DNA of 23,568 bases from Pyronema omphalodes (Eukaryota > Ascomycota > Pezizomycetes > Pezizales > Pyronemataceae), in assembly GCA_024516155.1 (NCBI GenBank), contig JAJJXM010000176.1, positions 1 to 23,568 of the forward strand. Direction: 5' to 3'. The position numbers and the translations under genes were made by a program. The notes under the pieces were generated by a model, which was not told the DNA's origin, did not search any database, and saw only the letters and a program-made list of their open reading frames with translations. Below, piece after piece: positions 9,188-20,360 of this stretch. Each line of letters begins with the position of its first letter. The stretch's first letter is position 1.

Positions 9188-10934
9188 TTACTCGTCATCC
9201 ATAGATTCCCAACCATCCTTAACATTTCCGTCACCAGCGTCCTCCTCCACTTCTTCACCCTCATCACTATCACTCTCCTCCTCATCATCATCCGCTGCTC
9301 TTACAAGGCGATCCTCCTTGTCAGGATTCGTAACAGCCACTCTGTCACCGAAAACACGACGAACACCAGCGTTTGTAGAGGTGTCCCAAACAGATGCAAC
9401 TCCTTTGTCTCCTGCAACTGAAAGACGGAATCCAACCTCCTTGTCTGGTGCGAATCCGATAGAGAAAATCTTGCCGAGGTCCATGTCGCGGGAAACAACC
9501 ATGGAAGGTCCTCCGGTTGATGCCTGAGTGTTCCAGAGCTTGACGGACTTGTCAACAGAGGCAGTGGCCAAAAATCCGGGGATGATGGGGTTGATGTCGA
9601 AAGAGGAAACGGCCTTGTCGTGGGCCTGGAGAGTCCAGACGGGCTTGGTCTGGGCGGGAGTAGTCGGCTGAACACGGGAGTCGAAGAAGTGAACGCATCC
9701 AGACTCGGTAGAGACGTAGAAGTAGTTGTTGTCATGAGGGTCCCAGCGGAGAGACTCGACATCGGACTCAACACCCCAACGAGGCTGCTTAGCATCGGGA
9801 GTACGCATGTCGGCCCAGACAACGGTACGGTCGTAAGATCCGGAGAGAAGGGTGGTAGACTGGCTGGGGTTCCATGCAAGAGCGCAAACCTGGTCGGTTG
9901 TGGTAGTTGTAGGACTTTGCGCACTGGAGGGTGGTGAGATCCCAGAGCTTGACGGTCTTATCGGCGGAAGCGGAGGCGAGGAGGTTACGGTGCTGTCTGT
10001 TACCAGCGAGAGCCTGGACAGCTCCAACGTGGTACTGATCATTGGCGGCAGGCTTCTTCTTCTTCTTTGACTTCTTGATAGCGGTGGTGTCGTTTCCGGC
10101 TCCCAGAATTGCGTTGGGGTACATGCTGTCCACTACATCCAAATCCCAAATCTCGATATCGGGCTCGGTGGTACCGATTGCGACGACGTTTCCACGGGAC
10201 TCGGGGGGTGATGATTCCAGAGTTGACAGGAACGTCTAACCACTCCAAACACAAGGGAATTGCAGGCAACATAATGTCATTGTGGACGTAGAGGTTGTCT
10301 TCACTGTCTTCGTAAACGTAAATCTCGAGATGCGCAATGTCGTCTTCGACCTTTCCGACGAGAAGAAGGTTGTCGGTGGGCAAAATCTGGAATTCTTCCC
10401 GTTCTTCTTCTTCCATATCCTGAGGTGCCATGGTGATGTAAGGATCCTCCTCTCCGTGGCTGTAGTATGCGAGTGCCTTGACATTTCCGAACATTCCCAT
10501 GGCTACAATTGAGGTGTTAGCAGCTATCCAAAGCCCAATTGAAGCTGTGACAAGAGGCGGGGCATACTAGTTCCCATCTGCTTCTCCTCCTCAGTCGGCT
10601 CATCGTAATCGTCGAGGTTGTATTCCGCCAAATCGTCGTCCTTATCCTCATCATCCTTCTTGACCTTTGCCTCAGCGACAGGTGCACCAGATCCTCCGGT
10701 AGCAGTAGTCTCCTTCTCCTCGACCTCCATGGCATCATCATCCTCCTCAACCTCCTCGTCTTCATCGTTTCCGGCCTCGGCATCCTCCAAGTCCTCCTGA
10801 GCATCCTCAAGCTTCAACTTTGCAAGCTGCGAGATACGCTCCATCTCAGCATCGTCCAACTGAGCCATGCGAGGGTTTTCGGCGGCGAAACCACGCGGCA
10901 CCCAAGTGGTGCAGGTAATCATAGTTTCCGACAT
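9188..10934 (-). CDS. PWP1: Periodic tryptophan protein 1 (WD40 ribosome-biogenesis factor), two frame breaks
   Basis: PWP1 is a nucleolar WD40 protein needed for pre-rRNA processing and large-subunit assembly; its loss is severe or lethal in yeast. The start at 10934 gives the family N-terminus (MITCTTWVPRGFAAENP). Then come an acidic linker and a conserved block with ILPTDNLLLVGKVEDD and IYVYEDSEDNLYVHND. WD40 repeats include LLASASADKTVKLWDL, LLSGSYDRTVVW and FLATASVDKSVKLWN. An acidic tail ends ESMDDE at 9188. One intron, 10503-10567 (65 nt, GTATGC donor, GCTAAC branch site), joins exon 1 (10568-10934) to exon 2 (9188-10502). Exon 2 changes frame twice: at a six-G run on the plus strand (10203-10208, one too many) and at about 9895-9900. 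Removing one base at each gives 1680 nt, 559 aa, close to the 576 aa of the yeast protein. No other defect is seen, so sequence error is the likely cause. Confidence 0.92.
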
Positions 10935-11956
10935 CTCTGCGGCCGTCGGGTTTGTCCTGGGGAATTGGTGGTTCTGGTGAAAAGGTGCGCGAGAGGTGCG
11001 CTGTGGTGAGGTACTCTGCAGATTCCTCAGAAACTTTTAGGCGGCTAGTGGGGCAGAGCGAAGAGGATTTGCAGGGATCTTTTTTTCACCGCGACCACAT
11101 GCGCGCTAGTGGAAAGTTTCCTCCGGGGTTTAAAATGGAGACGACACCTCATCCCATCGACATCACCAAACTTCGACGGCTTCCACTTCCACCGGATTTC
11201 AACATTATCCACTCGATTCCAATGACGCAGTCTCACTGATTAACCCATCGACAACTCGCTTACAGCTATCTTGCAAATGGTACGCCTTTCACACCCCCTT
11301 CCCCGTCGAACACCCTGCCCCACGCATGCGTATGCCCCGCTACGGCTACGTTCACTGCGTTTCCACTACCCTACACACAATGCCAATGATGAGTCGGCGT
11401 GCAGCCAAACCCATAAATGTATAACAGGAAGAGCCGTATGAGACCTTCGTTCCAAAATGGATGACTCTTTCGGTGTAGCCGCCGTAGCTGGGATCGACCC
11501 ACTACATTATGGGGGACTATACTGAGGGGGTTGTTCGGAACGTCGTTTGTCGTTGCTTAGAATCTTGGGATCTGAAGATTGTTTTACTATCACACTTCAT
11601 TGCGAATATGTCTTTGAGGGAATGTTGGCTAATGATTCAAAAGATTACTAGGAGAATCAATTACTAAACTACCACGGAAACAATACAAGATGGAGATTGA
11701 TTATATAGACGGAATAAAGATGGTTTACAAGAACAAATTTGCGCTATGTTTTGGTGATGACTGTTATGTGTGATGTTTCCCTCATCTAAGTTTCTTACCT
11801 AGCCATCATTCGGCCTTATAACCTCAGCCTTGAGATCTACCACAGCCAATCATTCAACCGCGTATACTGTATACTGAATACATATTTTAGATTCTCAGTC
11901 CAGAATTATGTACACTCGAGGCAACGCATTGATCACGAATGCCTATGACGATCCTT
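10935..11956. other. Promoter side of PWP1 and intergenic DNA with one possible tiny gene
   Basis: The left part is the upstream region of PWP1. An ATG at 11277 is followed at once by GTACGC, an acceptable intron donor. A possible acceptor AACAG near 11430 leads into a peptide-like stretch EEPYETFVPKWMTLS ending about 11480, after which the frame stops or shifts. A short first exon of only the start codon is known in small fungal genes, but I cannot name a family or close the frame. Nothing else in 11490-11956 is supported. Confidence 0.25.
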
Positions 11957-12252
11957 TCACGCGAGATCCTGCAGACACGTGATGCCATCGTTTATAAATG
12001 TTTCGTCTAAAGTATATAACCCACCCGCTTTATACACATAACATTCATCAAATATCCTCTCCAAGCGCGGCATATCCTTAATGCCAGACACCAACCACAA
12101 ACCAAGCCCAGGTGACAGGACCGAGGTTTCTCCATCTCCACCTCCGCATCGCCAACTCCTATACTCCTCCTGTATCCCTCATCACCTTCAACCAATTCCC
12201 ACGCATGAAGCACCATCTTAACCCAGCGTGAAACTTCGAAGTCTGGGCTCAT
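11957..12252 (-). CDS. Candidate small gene or gene fragment, unknown
   Basis: Two overlapping minus-strand frames read like one protein. The first, from the ATG at 12252, gives MSPDFEVSRWVKMVLHAWEL and continues through SIGVGDAEVEMEK. The second gives LGLWLVSGIKDMPRLERIFD, then VYKAGGLYTLDETFINDG, and stops at 11957-11959. They join if one T is added to the TTT run at 12127-12129, giving 297 nt or 98 aa. The same frame stays open for 22 codons upstream of the ATG (containing NPYQNSWYYTDK), behind a possible acceptor GATAG, so the true start may lie farther upstream. That region is occupied by the 9-bp minisatellite. No domain is recognised. The composition (many W, L, V, D, E) favours coding, but the call is an inference. 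Confidence 0.4.
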
Positions 12253-12338
12253 CAAGTTCGAATTTCTAACTGTGGATTTTGTTTTATCGGTATAGTACCA
12301 GGAGTTTTGGTAGGGATTATACTATCTTTAACCATTCA

Positions 12339-12713
12339 TCTCTGTTCTCTCTGTTCTCTCTGTTCTCTCTGTTCTCTCTGTTCTCTCTGTTCTCTCTGTT
12401 CTCTCTGTTCTCTCTGTTCTCTCTGTTCTCTCTGTTCTCTCTGTTCTCTCTGTTCTCTCTGTTCTCTCTGTTCTCTCTGTTCTCTCTGTTCTCTCTGTTC
12501 TCTCTGTTCTCTCTGTTCTCTCTGTTCTCTCTGTTCTCTCTGTTCTCTCTGTTCTCTCTGTTCTCTCTGTTCTCTCTGTTCTCTCTGTTCTCTCTGTTCT
12601 CTCTGTTCTCTCTGTTCTCTCTGTTCTCTCTGTTCTCTCTGTTCTCTCTGTTCTCTCTGTTCTCTCTGTTCTCTCTCTGTTCTCTCTGTTCTCTCTGTTC
12701 TCTCTGTTCTCTC
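12339..12713 (+). repeat. 9-bp minisatellite (TTCTCTCTG), about 41 copies
   Basis: A near-perfect tandem array of TTCTCTCTG over about 375 bp, with one two-base expansion near 12670-12680. Because the unit is a multiple of three and has no stop, all three frames on each strand stay open (for example SLF, CSL and VLS repeats on plus; REN, QRE and ERT on minus). The long frames of 186 and 269 codons here are therefore artefacts. The low divergence between units suggests recent expansion. Confidence 0.97.
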
Positions 12714-12812
12714 CTCTACACTATTCTCTACACTATTCTCTACACTATTCTCTACACTATTCTCTACAACTATTCTCTACACTATTCCTCTACACTATTC
12801 TCTACACTATTC
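12714..12812 (+). repeat. 12-bp tandem repeat (CTCTACACTATT), about 8 copies
   Basis: Directly follows the 9-bp array. Units are CTCTACACTATT, with single-base insertions in two of them (CTACAACTATT and ATTCCTCTA). It shares the CTCT core of the neighbouring array, so it may have arisen from it by slippage. Confidence 0.9.
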
Positions 12813-12977
12813 TATTCACAATTTACCATTTGCCTCTAGACTATTCTACGCTTCCATTTCTAACCAAAAATTAAAAACCAAAGACATCAAAACATCAAAC
12901 GATGGTATAAATAGACCGATACGGCGAGTGATTATCTATGTTCAGCTCATCATACACTATCACCATCACTTCTCACC

Positions 12978-13000
12978 CCAGCCAGCCAGCCAGCCAGCCA
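12978..13000 (+). repeat. (CCAG)n microsatellite
   Basis: Five to six tandem CCAG units (about 12978-13000) in otherwise C/A-rich intergenic DNA. Confidence 0.85.
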
Positions 13001-13319
13001 ACTCATTGCACCCACCCTACCCACTCAACTCGGTATTCACCACCATCATTTCTCTCCACGTAGTTCACACTCCACAGTTTCACATTTCATCAATCCTTTA
13101 CGATTACATTAAGTAATTTAGCATATATGAACCATAATTTAAAATACCGCCCAAAAAAGTAAATACCGCCCAAAAATAACAATAAAAATAAAAATAAAAA
13201 TATCTCTTTCAAAATATACTTTTTACTTATCCTTTTCAAAAAAAAGTTAAAATCATTACACCCCCTTGGCGGGAATCGGGATACTTCAAAATTACGTTCA
13301 TAGCCAAATCCATATCCCA

Positions 13320-13571
13320 TATCCATATCCAACCATTCACAATCACAATCACAATACAATCACAATATAATCACATCACATCACATCACAGTTACAATCA
13401 TAATCATAATCATAATCACAATTACAATCACCATATAATCACCATATAATCACCATATAAACACCATATAATCACCATATAATCACCATATAATCACCAT
13501 ATAATCACCATATAATCACAATCATAATCACAATCACAATCACAATCACAATATAATCACCATATAATTCC
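13320..13571 (+). repeat. Mixed simple repeats: AATCAC, CATCA, and an 11-bp ATCACCATATA unit
   Basis: Successive short-unit arrays: CACAATCACAAT at 13335-13370, CATCACATCACATCAC at 13372-13390, TAATCA at 13395-13420, an 11-bp ATCACCATATA unit repeated about eight times at 13427-13515, then CACAAT units to about 13555. The plus strand has only one G between 13304 and 13613. No coding content. Confidence 0.9.
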
Positions 13572-13613
13572 ATCTTAATAATTCCATTTTTAATTTTATA
13601 ATATACCAACCAA

Positions 13614-14159
13614 GATATGTCATTGTTTCATGTTCACAATATCAACGACATCTTAATAATACTTTCCAAACCAAGCCTAAAATTCCAACAATGCAAAAAA
13701 AAACAAAAAAAAAACGAAAATTCCAATAATCCAATCCAATCCAAATCCTCAAAAAACAACAAAGAAAATGGCGCAGAACCAATACCAATATCCAACAATA
13801 ACAAACGACAAATAACAAAATGCTATAAACTAACCAAGAAATGCCTCGCCAAAGAAATCCATAAATCCATGCAAAAAAAAAGAAAAAGAGAAAACACAAT
13901 ACTCCATCTCAAAAAATACCTTTTTTTCAAAGTTGCTTTAACAAAAGAAAATAATAAAAGAAAGAAAAAAACAAAGAATAACAGAAAAAAGCCTTAAATG
14001 ATGCATATAAAATACTTAGAAAAAAAATCGAAAAAGAAAGAACCCCCCACCCCCAGAACAATAGTACAAAACCGCCGTTCCCTCCCCTTCCAGAAAACTC
14101 ATACCCTCAAAAAATCACCGCCTATCAGCTTCTTTTTCCCACCCCTATCTCCAATCCCC
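13614..14159. other. A-rich 3' flank of CAF120
   Basis: Very A-rich on the plus strand, with AAAAAAAA-type runs and G-poor composition, between the simple repeats and the stop codon of CAF120. The 126-codon plus-strand frame here is Lys/Asn-rich low complexity and is not a credible gene. The CAF120 3' UTR and poly(A) site should lie in this stretch. Confidence 0.5.
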
Positions 14160-17100
14160 TTAATTCCGTCCCTGATAATACGGATTACCCCCCTGCTGTC
14201 CCTGTCCGTATCCGCCAGGACTAACACCTCCATGTCCCTGATAATAAGCATTCCCCAACTGCTGTTGTTGTTGCTGTTGCATAAACTGCTGCTGCTGCAT
14301 CAAGGTCTGTCCCTGCATCATATCCTTTCTCTGCTCTCTTTCATTCATTTGCTGTTGATACTGCTGGAGTAATCCTGCCTGGGGTTGTGGACTGGGGGGT
14401 ACCACGTGCTGGAGAGTGCTGGCCAGAATATCCTCCGCCTGGAAGCTGTCCATAGCTAGCACGACGGTGATCGTTACCCATAAACCCGCCGGACGCTCCA
14501 GGGAGTCCGGGCATTCCATAGCTGCTGTGGCGGTTCATCTGACCTGCCATCTGGTCTGAAGTAGGAATCTGAGAGTAGCTGGAGTGGCGTTTATCAGTAG
14601 AAGGGGTAAAGCCAGGTGTCTGTAACCCATAGCTGCTGGTACGATCACCAGGTGTGTTCAAATTTCCGTAAGAACTGTGGCGAGTTCCGGGGAGTTCATT
14701 GGCACCAATGTTTCCGTATACACTTCCTCTCTGAGCCCCCATCTGGTATTGGTCAAAGTAACCCTGCTGTGCCCCAGGCTGCTGTCCCATGGCTGGCTGC
14801 ATAGAGTACCTAGGGCTCGGGGTGCGCCCTTGCCTAGCTGCGGCTTGTTCACGCCCCAACTGCATGAGACGCTCTTTCTCTTCCCGTTCTCGTTGGCGGC
14901 GGTTAATCTCCTGCTGAACAGTGGTGGATGGGATAACATTCCTTCCTCCGGCGGCTCCATTGAAACTCTCCTTGACTAGACGACGTTCGGTTTCTCGGGA
15001 CTCAATGGCACCGACTAATCCAGCTTTGTGGGGAATCCGCTTCAGGTCTTGGTCTTGCATATGCAATAGAGAGGACCCGGTTCGGCGGGCGATGAGTTCC
15101 TGTTCCTTCGCACTTAGATTTGCCGACAAATCCGGGGCACTCATGAGTCCATGTGGGAGGAAAGCTGCATTTGGACCTCTACTTGAAGGGCGAGGAGGAT
15201 GAGCATGGTGAGTGATCGGTAATTGCTCCGTGCTCGTGTTGCGGGAGTTGTTGCTGCTCTTACGGGCGGCATAGCGAGCACGCTGTTGAGAGGCTGCCGC
15301 AGCAGCGGCGGCTTTTTCTGCTACATACCTTTCGGCAGTTATACCGGGTGTATGGGGCTGTACTTGAGGAGTCGGGCTCCAGGCGACAGAACGACGCTTT
15401 GCCAACCCACCGGCGGAAGAGGCGCTGTTAGTGCTGGCTGGTGAGTCAGAGGCTGATCCAGGGCCTGGCCGAGATGTAAGGAGGTCTCCAGTGGAGAGGG
15501 CTTTCCGGGTATCGTAGTTGGTTCCGCTTGCGGTAGTTCCCCCATTCGCTGCACGGCCTGTGACGGATTCAGGTGCAGGCGTGGATTTAATTCCACCGGA
15601 AAGTTGGCGGCTATGGGAGAAAGTTGCACCAAAGTCAATCTTGGGAATGTCTATAGCTTCCTTCTGTGAAGAGCTGCCGGGACGATAGTGGGCGTCTCCA
15701 ACTACTACTTCGGGATCTACTTTCACTCCCACAACCTTCATACGCCCAGCTCTCGGAGCTTCGGCATTACGAGGTGGTGGTGCGATTTCTTCTTCCTCCG
15801 AGGAAGCGTAGTCAGGTTCTTCGTCGTCATAATCATTTGGATAATTTCCAACTGCGTTGGGAGTTGGCTGGGGAGAGTCTCCGTAATCAGAATCCGAATC
15901 TCCACCCGACAAAACCCGCTGGATCAGTGCTAAAGAGCGTCGATCAAGCGTATCCTCATCCAAAACGAAATCATCGTCGTCATTCGCCTCCTGTTGAGCA
16001 TGGGCAGTGGCAGGTCGCTGCTTGATAGGAGCTATCTTGTCGAGCGCGCTCTCGTCAATAAGGTGGGCGAGGTCGTGCAAGCTGTCCGGTGTGTCATGCT
16101 CGGTAACAGCGCTCATTACTGGCTTTCGAGTGATGGCTTGTGAGTTAGTATCGACTTTTAGTGGCGGCTTTTGCCCAGAAGCTGAGACTGGGGGACGGAA
16201 TTGTTGATTCTGTCCCTGCTGCCCCTGCACTTGTTGTTGCTGGGAGAAACCTTGATTGTTGTGGTCATGGCTCGGACTTGGAGATCCAGAGGGAGGGGCG
16301 GAGGGGTGCCATGATCCCGAGCGGCGGTACTCGCTGTACTCAGGCGCAGGAGGTAGGCTAGAGTCGTAGTCTCCATCACGAGACTGTGAGTAGTCCGAAT
16401 CATAGGCCTGTTTCGAGTCGTTCTGGGGAGGAGGACCACGGAGAAGGACCTGAGAGGATTGAAGGGCAAATCCAGGAGGAGCTTGAAATTGATTATGCTC
16501 ATGTTGCTGGATATCCCGGTTTGTAGCACGGTTATCTGGCTGAGGAGTATACCCACGAGGAGGCACCACTCCAGCAAAAAGGTTGTCGTCTTCTCCTCCG
16601 ATATCCATCTCAGGGAGCTGTTGAGGTCGGGAGTTGGGACGGTGTTGAGAGCGAGGAGTAGCAGGGACTGGGGTCAAAGGAGGTTGCTGCTGTTGCTGCT
16701 GTAGTTGGCGAGCGGCTGGGGAAATTTGGAAGAGTCCATCATCGGAGGAGTCGCTGATACCGGTGCTTGGCGGTGGATTTCCATAAGCGCTATTATCCGA
16801 GCTGCTTCCTTCATTAAACTGCCCAAATCCATGCGGTGGTTTTCCCTGATATTTGGCTTGTCCAGTGGCTTCCGAAGCGGATCTATTATGTGCAATATCT
16901 GGTAGAATGGTTAGAGGGACATGCAGAGGAGGGAGATCTGATTTATCCATACTTGTATTTTGACCACTTCCTGTACCACTTCCATCCTCGGACATCCCAT
17001 GAGACATTGGCATTTGAGACTTGGGGCGTTGTTTTTGACGATTTTCCACGAGCTTCATCTTTTCCGCAGTTAAGGCTTTCATCTTTTCTCTCCATTTGCT

Positions 17101-19243
17101 TTCGAGCTTAGTATCTTTGCCTTCCGTTAAGATGAGGTTGACAACGTCCATAACTTCTATGTATCCCTGTGATCCGTTGGTGGGCATGGCAAACATTAAA
17201 CTTGCAGGATCATTCTTCTGCGCACTGAGCTGGACTGGGCGTCCATAAAGGGCAAACGTGTCATACGTTGGAAATAAAAACCGCAACATCGTCTCAAACC
17301 CAGATACAGCGGGGTGAAGATCCGGCATAATGAAAACATAACCCTCCTCCTCCGTTGGCTGCTCTCCATGAATACGTATCCTTCCTTCGACTTTGATTAG
17401 CGTCGACTGATCAATTAGGCTCTTATCCGAAGGATACAGAGCATATGCTGCAAAGGCATCCACAATAGTCGCGATTGGTTGAGTTTTCTTGCTCTTTTTT
17501 GTATCATAGAACTTGATATCCCCTTTTAAAACTTGTGGTTGCTGATACTCAGTATTTTTTGCCTTCTTCGCCGCAGCTTTTGCTTTCTTTACCTCCTTCT
17601 CATTTGGTTGCGAGACGACCGCCCAACATTTACGCCAAGGTGTTCCAGCGCCGAATCGAACGCGGACCCAATCTTCGTGTTTAAACGCGGTACGAGTAGT
17701 GATCTGCCCAATACTGTTTAAACTCTTTCCCTTGGCCGCAATCAACGCGCCGGTGTAGATTTCCTGTAGCTTGGAGTGCTCGAAGATACACAAGCGGATA
17801 CTTGCAGTCCATTGTGCTAACGAAGGATATGAATTGAAATGGAAAAGGAAGCGGTTCTTTCCAGCGGTGGAGATGCTGAGGACATTTATTAACGGCGGTT
17901 GATCGGGGAATCGGGTAGGCATTTTGTCGATCTATCTCGTCAGCATATGTTAGCTCTGTAGCTACAAGGATCCATCACCCCAACACCGCGCTCTCCGAAC
18001 TCCGTTGTCAAAGGGTACCCACCATTTTGATATTCGCATCCGTCAAATTGATGTACGTCGGTAAAATATCCTGATTATGAGCCGCAGAATCCAATTCCTG
18101 TGCATCCCATAAGGATAACACAGTTCCTCGTAACTGCGCAAAACATTCTTTCCATGTTCTGTCGGCGTGGGGTTTTCCATCTGTACACGGGATGGCGCAC
18201 GGTCAGTATGGCAATATTTCAACTTCGGGCGGCCCCGCATTCCGCTATAAAAGCGCGCGCTGAATAGCGCCGTTTTAAAAACGGAAACGCGGACTGCAGC
18301 GGAACTGCGACAGCGGAGCGGCGGTAAGAATACGAACGAAGCCCAAGGAGCCCGCAAATCGTACGAGTTTTGCAGAGCTTGGAAAGCTCGCGAAGTCTGT
18401 TTCTTTACCGCGCTGTAAACCTCACAATCATGAGGATCCCGCAAAAGCTGTGTTGCCGACTTGGACCCCCAGCGCAATTCTCTCCTCGCTGTAGTCCGCT
18501 GCTTTCGCACGTGCGCAAACCATGTAGAACCTCCGGGAAAATCGTGCAGACTCACCAGGCTTTAAGTCCGCCAACTTCATAAAATACCCCTCATTGTAAA
18601 CCTTTGGCTATGTGCATTCAAAAACCCCAATACGGGTTGCAATTCCGGCAAAATATCCCTCGTATCCACCTCTTGATATTGCTGCGGCTGTATCTGCATT
18701 ATCGACTGCGGCCTTGGCACATCTCCTTGACTTGTCTCTGGCCTCATCATTCCTCTTGCTGGTACTGTTCCTTCTGGTGACATCGTGTCTGGTTCTGTGT
18801 CTCTGGCTTGAATAACGGAGAAAGTATTCGCTCGATTTGACTTCGTAGCTTCGTTTATTTTAGATTCGTCGTTATTCGAGGAGCCGTAGCGAGTTCGTAA
18901 TGACTTGGACTGTCGTTTGGAAGAGGAGGGTTCCGCGGAGGAGTCGCGAGAAGATTTAGAACCGACGAGGGAGGCGAGGGACGCGGACCATGCTATTATC
19001 ACAGTTGTGTCAGCTTCTTAGGAGTTCTTCGTATTTTCTTTTCTTCTCTAAGCCACCCTATGCTAGGTGTGTCTCCGGCGGTAACAAGGCAATTATGGTG
19101 GGAAGGGATGATGTGAGGTTACAGTTATGAAACCAGGAGCCAGCTACTAAGGTAAGGGAAGTGAGGGTTGTGAAGAAATAATTGTGAGGGGTAGAGCTGA
19201 GGGGAAGTATAGAATGTAGAAACGTACACCGTGATCTCGTCAT
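14160..19243 (-). CDS. CAF120: CCR4-NOT-associated PH-domain protein Caf120, two frame breaks
   Basis: Caf120 (Skg3/Caf120 family) is a PH-domain protein associated with the CCR4-NOT complex of mRNA deadenylation. Proposed exons are 19228-19243 (MTRSR), 18556-18992, 18023-18180 and 14160-17931; introns are 235, 375 and 91 nt. The PH-like region covers about residues 130-255: KVYNEGYFMKLADLKP, DRTWKECFAQLRGTVLSLWD, NVLSISTAGKNRFLFHFNSY, SLAQWTASIRL. A conserved block follows (EDWVRVRFGAGTPWRKCWAV), then about 950 disordered residues rich in Q, P, S and G, with poly-Gln near the C-terminus, ending PYYQGRN at 14160. The frame breaks twice: an A seems missing at 18603-18605 (AHSQ to KVYNEG), and a six-base G run on plus (14394-14399) seems one too long. 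With both corrected the coding length is 4383 nt, 1460 aa, and every intron phase fits. The first exon is the least certain part. Confidence 0.88.
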
Positions 19244-20360
19244 GATGTCTGGTCGTGGCGGTACGCTCGGTCAAGTACAATTGTATGCAGGTGTTCCGTT
19301 GCAGTTGTCAAAAGCGTTGTTGTCGCCTAATTTCTACAGCTGAGCGAACGATACGTGAGCGTTACTTGCTTGTTCTTCTGTTCCTTTTCTTTGTCTGTAA
19401 TGTCGTTTCGCTGCTTCTTCGGCGATATGGTGTACAATGTTCAATATTCTCGATAATTAAGGCGGCGTTCCGAAGATGTTGTAATAGTGTTGAGGTGCTA
19501 TGGAACAGAGGTGTGGTGAGTAGACAGCAAACAAGGTGAGAAAGCCCAGAAGATCCAAGGTGTTAGAGAGTGAGTATGGGCTATCTAGTTGACGGGTGAT
19601 TCACGACCGGAAACAGCGGGATCTCCGGGAAGGTGTGTTTGTATCTAATAGTTCGTCAAGGACCCAAAGTAACCAAGCTTCCTGGTTTTACCGGCGGTGT
19701 GTAAGGTGCGGCGGTAAGGTGTAATAAGTTTTATGTTGCTTTTGCTGATAAATAATATATTCTGTACAGTATCTTGCTCTTTCAATTCATTGTGGAAGTA
19801 AGGATATAGGACAGTCGCTTCGAGGAGATTAGAGGTGTTAGTAGAGGATCAGGGAGTTTTTCGAAGGCTCAGGTAAGATGGAGGTGGAGCGAATTCGTAG
19901 AAAAACGTGCAAGGCATGCAAAGACAAGACGTGATATCACACTGCACGGGAGGGATAATATCTCTTTGACTGAAGCTTGGATCACGTATTCTAGCCCTGC
20001 TCTGCACGCTTTGCACGCTCTGCACTTTCCCGTAGCATCTAATCCCAAGCCGGGGACAAGAAAAAAAAAAAGAAAAAGAAAAAAAGATTGATTTACTCGA
20101 TTACAGTCTATACTCCAATTGTACTCCCCGCTGTTTTCACCAATTATCCAATTTCCATTTCCCCCATGCCGTGGTTGAGAGATGAATATGGGCTGCACGT
20201 AACGTACAGAATGAGTGCACTTTCATCACGACGTAAATAGAGACATCAGAAGGCATCGGAGACATTGCGATATACAGCAGCGGCACTTGGGAGTGTTAGT
20301 GTAGGTTGATGCATTGATGCAACCTAAGACGGACTAGTTTATGCTAAAAACAAGTACTAA
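19244..20360. other. Upstream region of CAF120, no gene supported
   Basis: Only weak frames without recognisable content. The left part should contain the CAF120 promoter and 5' UTR. There is a short tandem TGCACGCT-like repeat (about 19998-20030) and an A-rich stretch near 20060-20090. Confidence 0.5.

Noticed and set aside
9301..9924. 207-codon minus-strand frame overlapping PWP1
   Set aside because: Ser/Pro/Leu-rich shadow of the WD40 frame.
9895..10208. Programmed ribosomal frameshifting in PWP1
   Set aside because: Breaks of both signs occur in several unrelated genes with no shared slippery site or downstream structure; sequence error is simpler.
12279..13116. Long plus-strand frames of 186 and 269 codons
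   Set aside because: They are the 9-bp and 12-bp tandem arrays read in frame; the unit has no stop in any frame.
13427..13555. CRISPR-like array
   Set aside because: Units are 6-11 bp, contiguous and without unique spacers; this is a eukaryotic simple repeat.
13617..13997. 126-codon Lys/Asn-rich frame
   Set aside because: A-rich low-complexity 3' flank; no protein-like pattern.
18043..18555. 170-codon minus-strand frame
   Set aside because: It runs through CAF120 intron 2 and reads exon 3 in the wrong frame; the family match lies in another frame.
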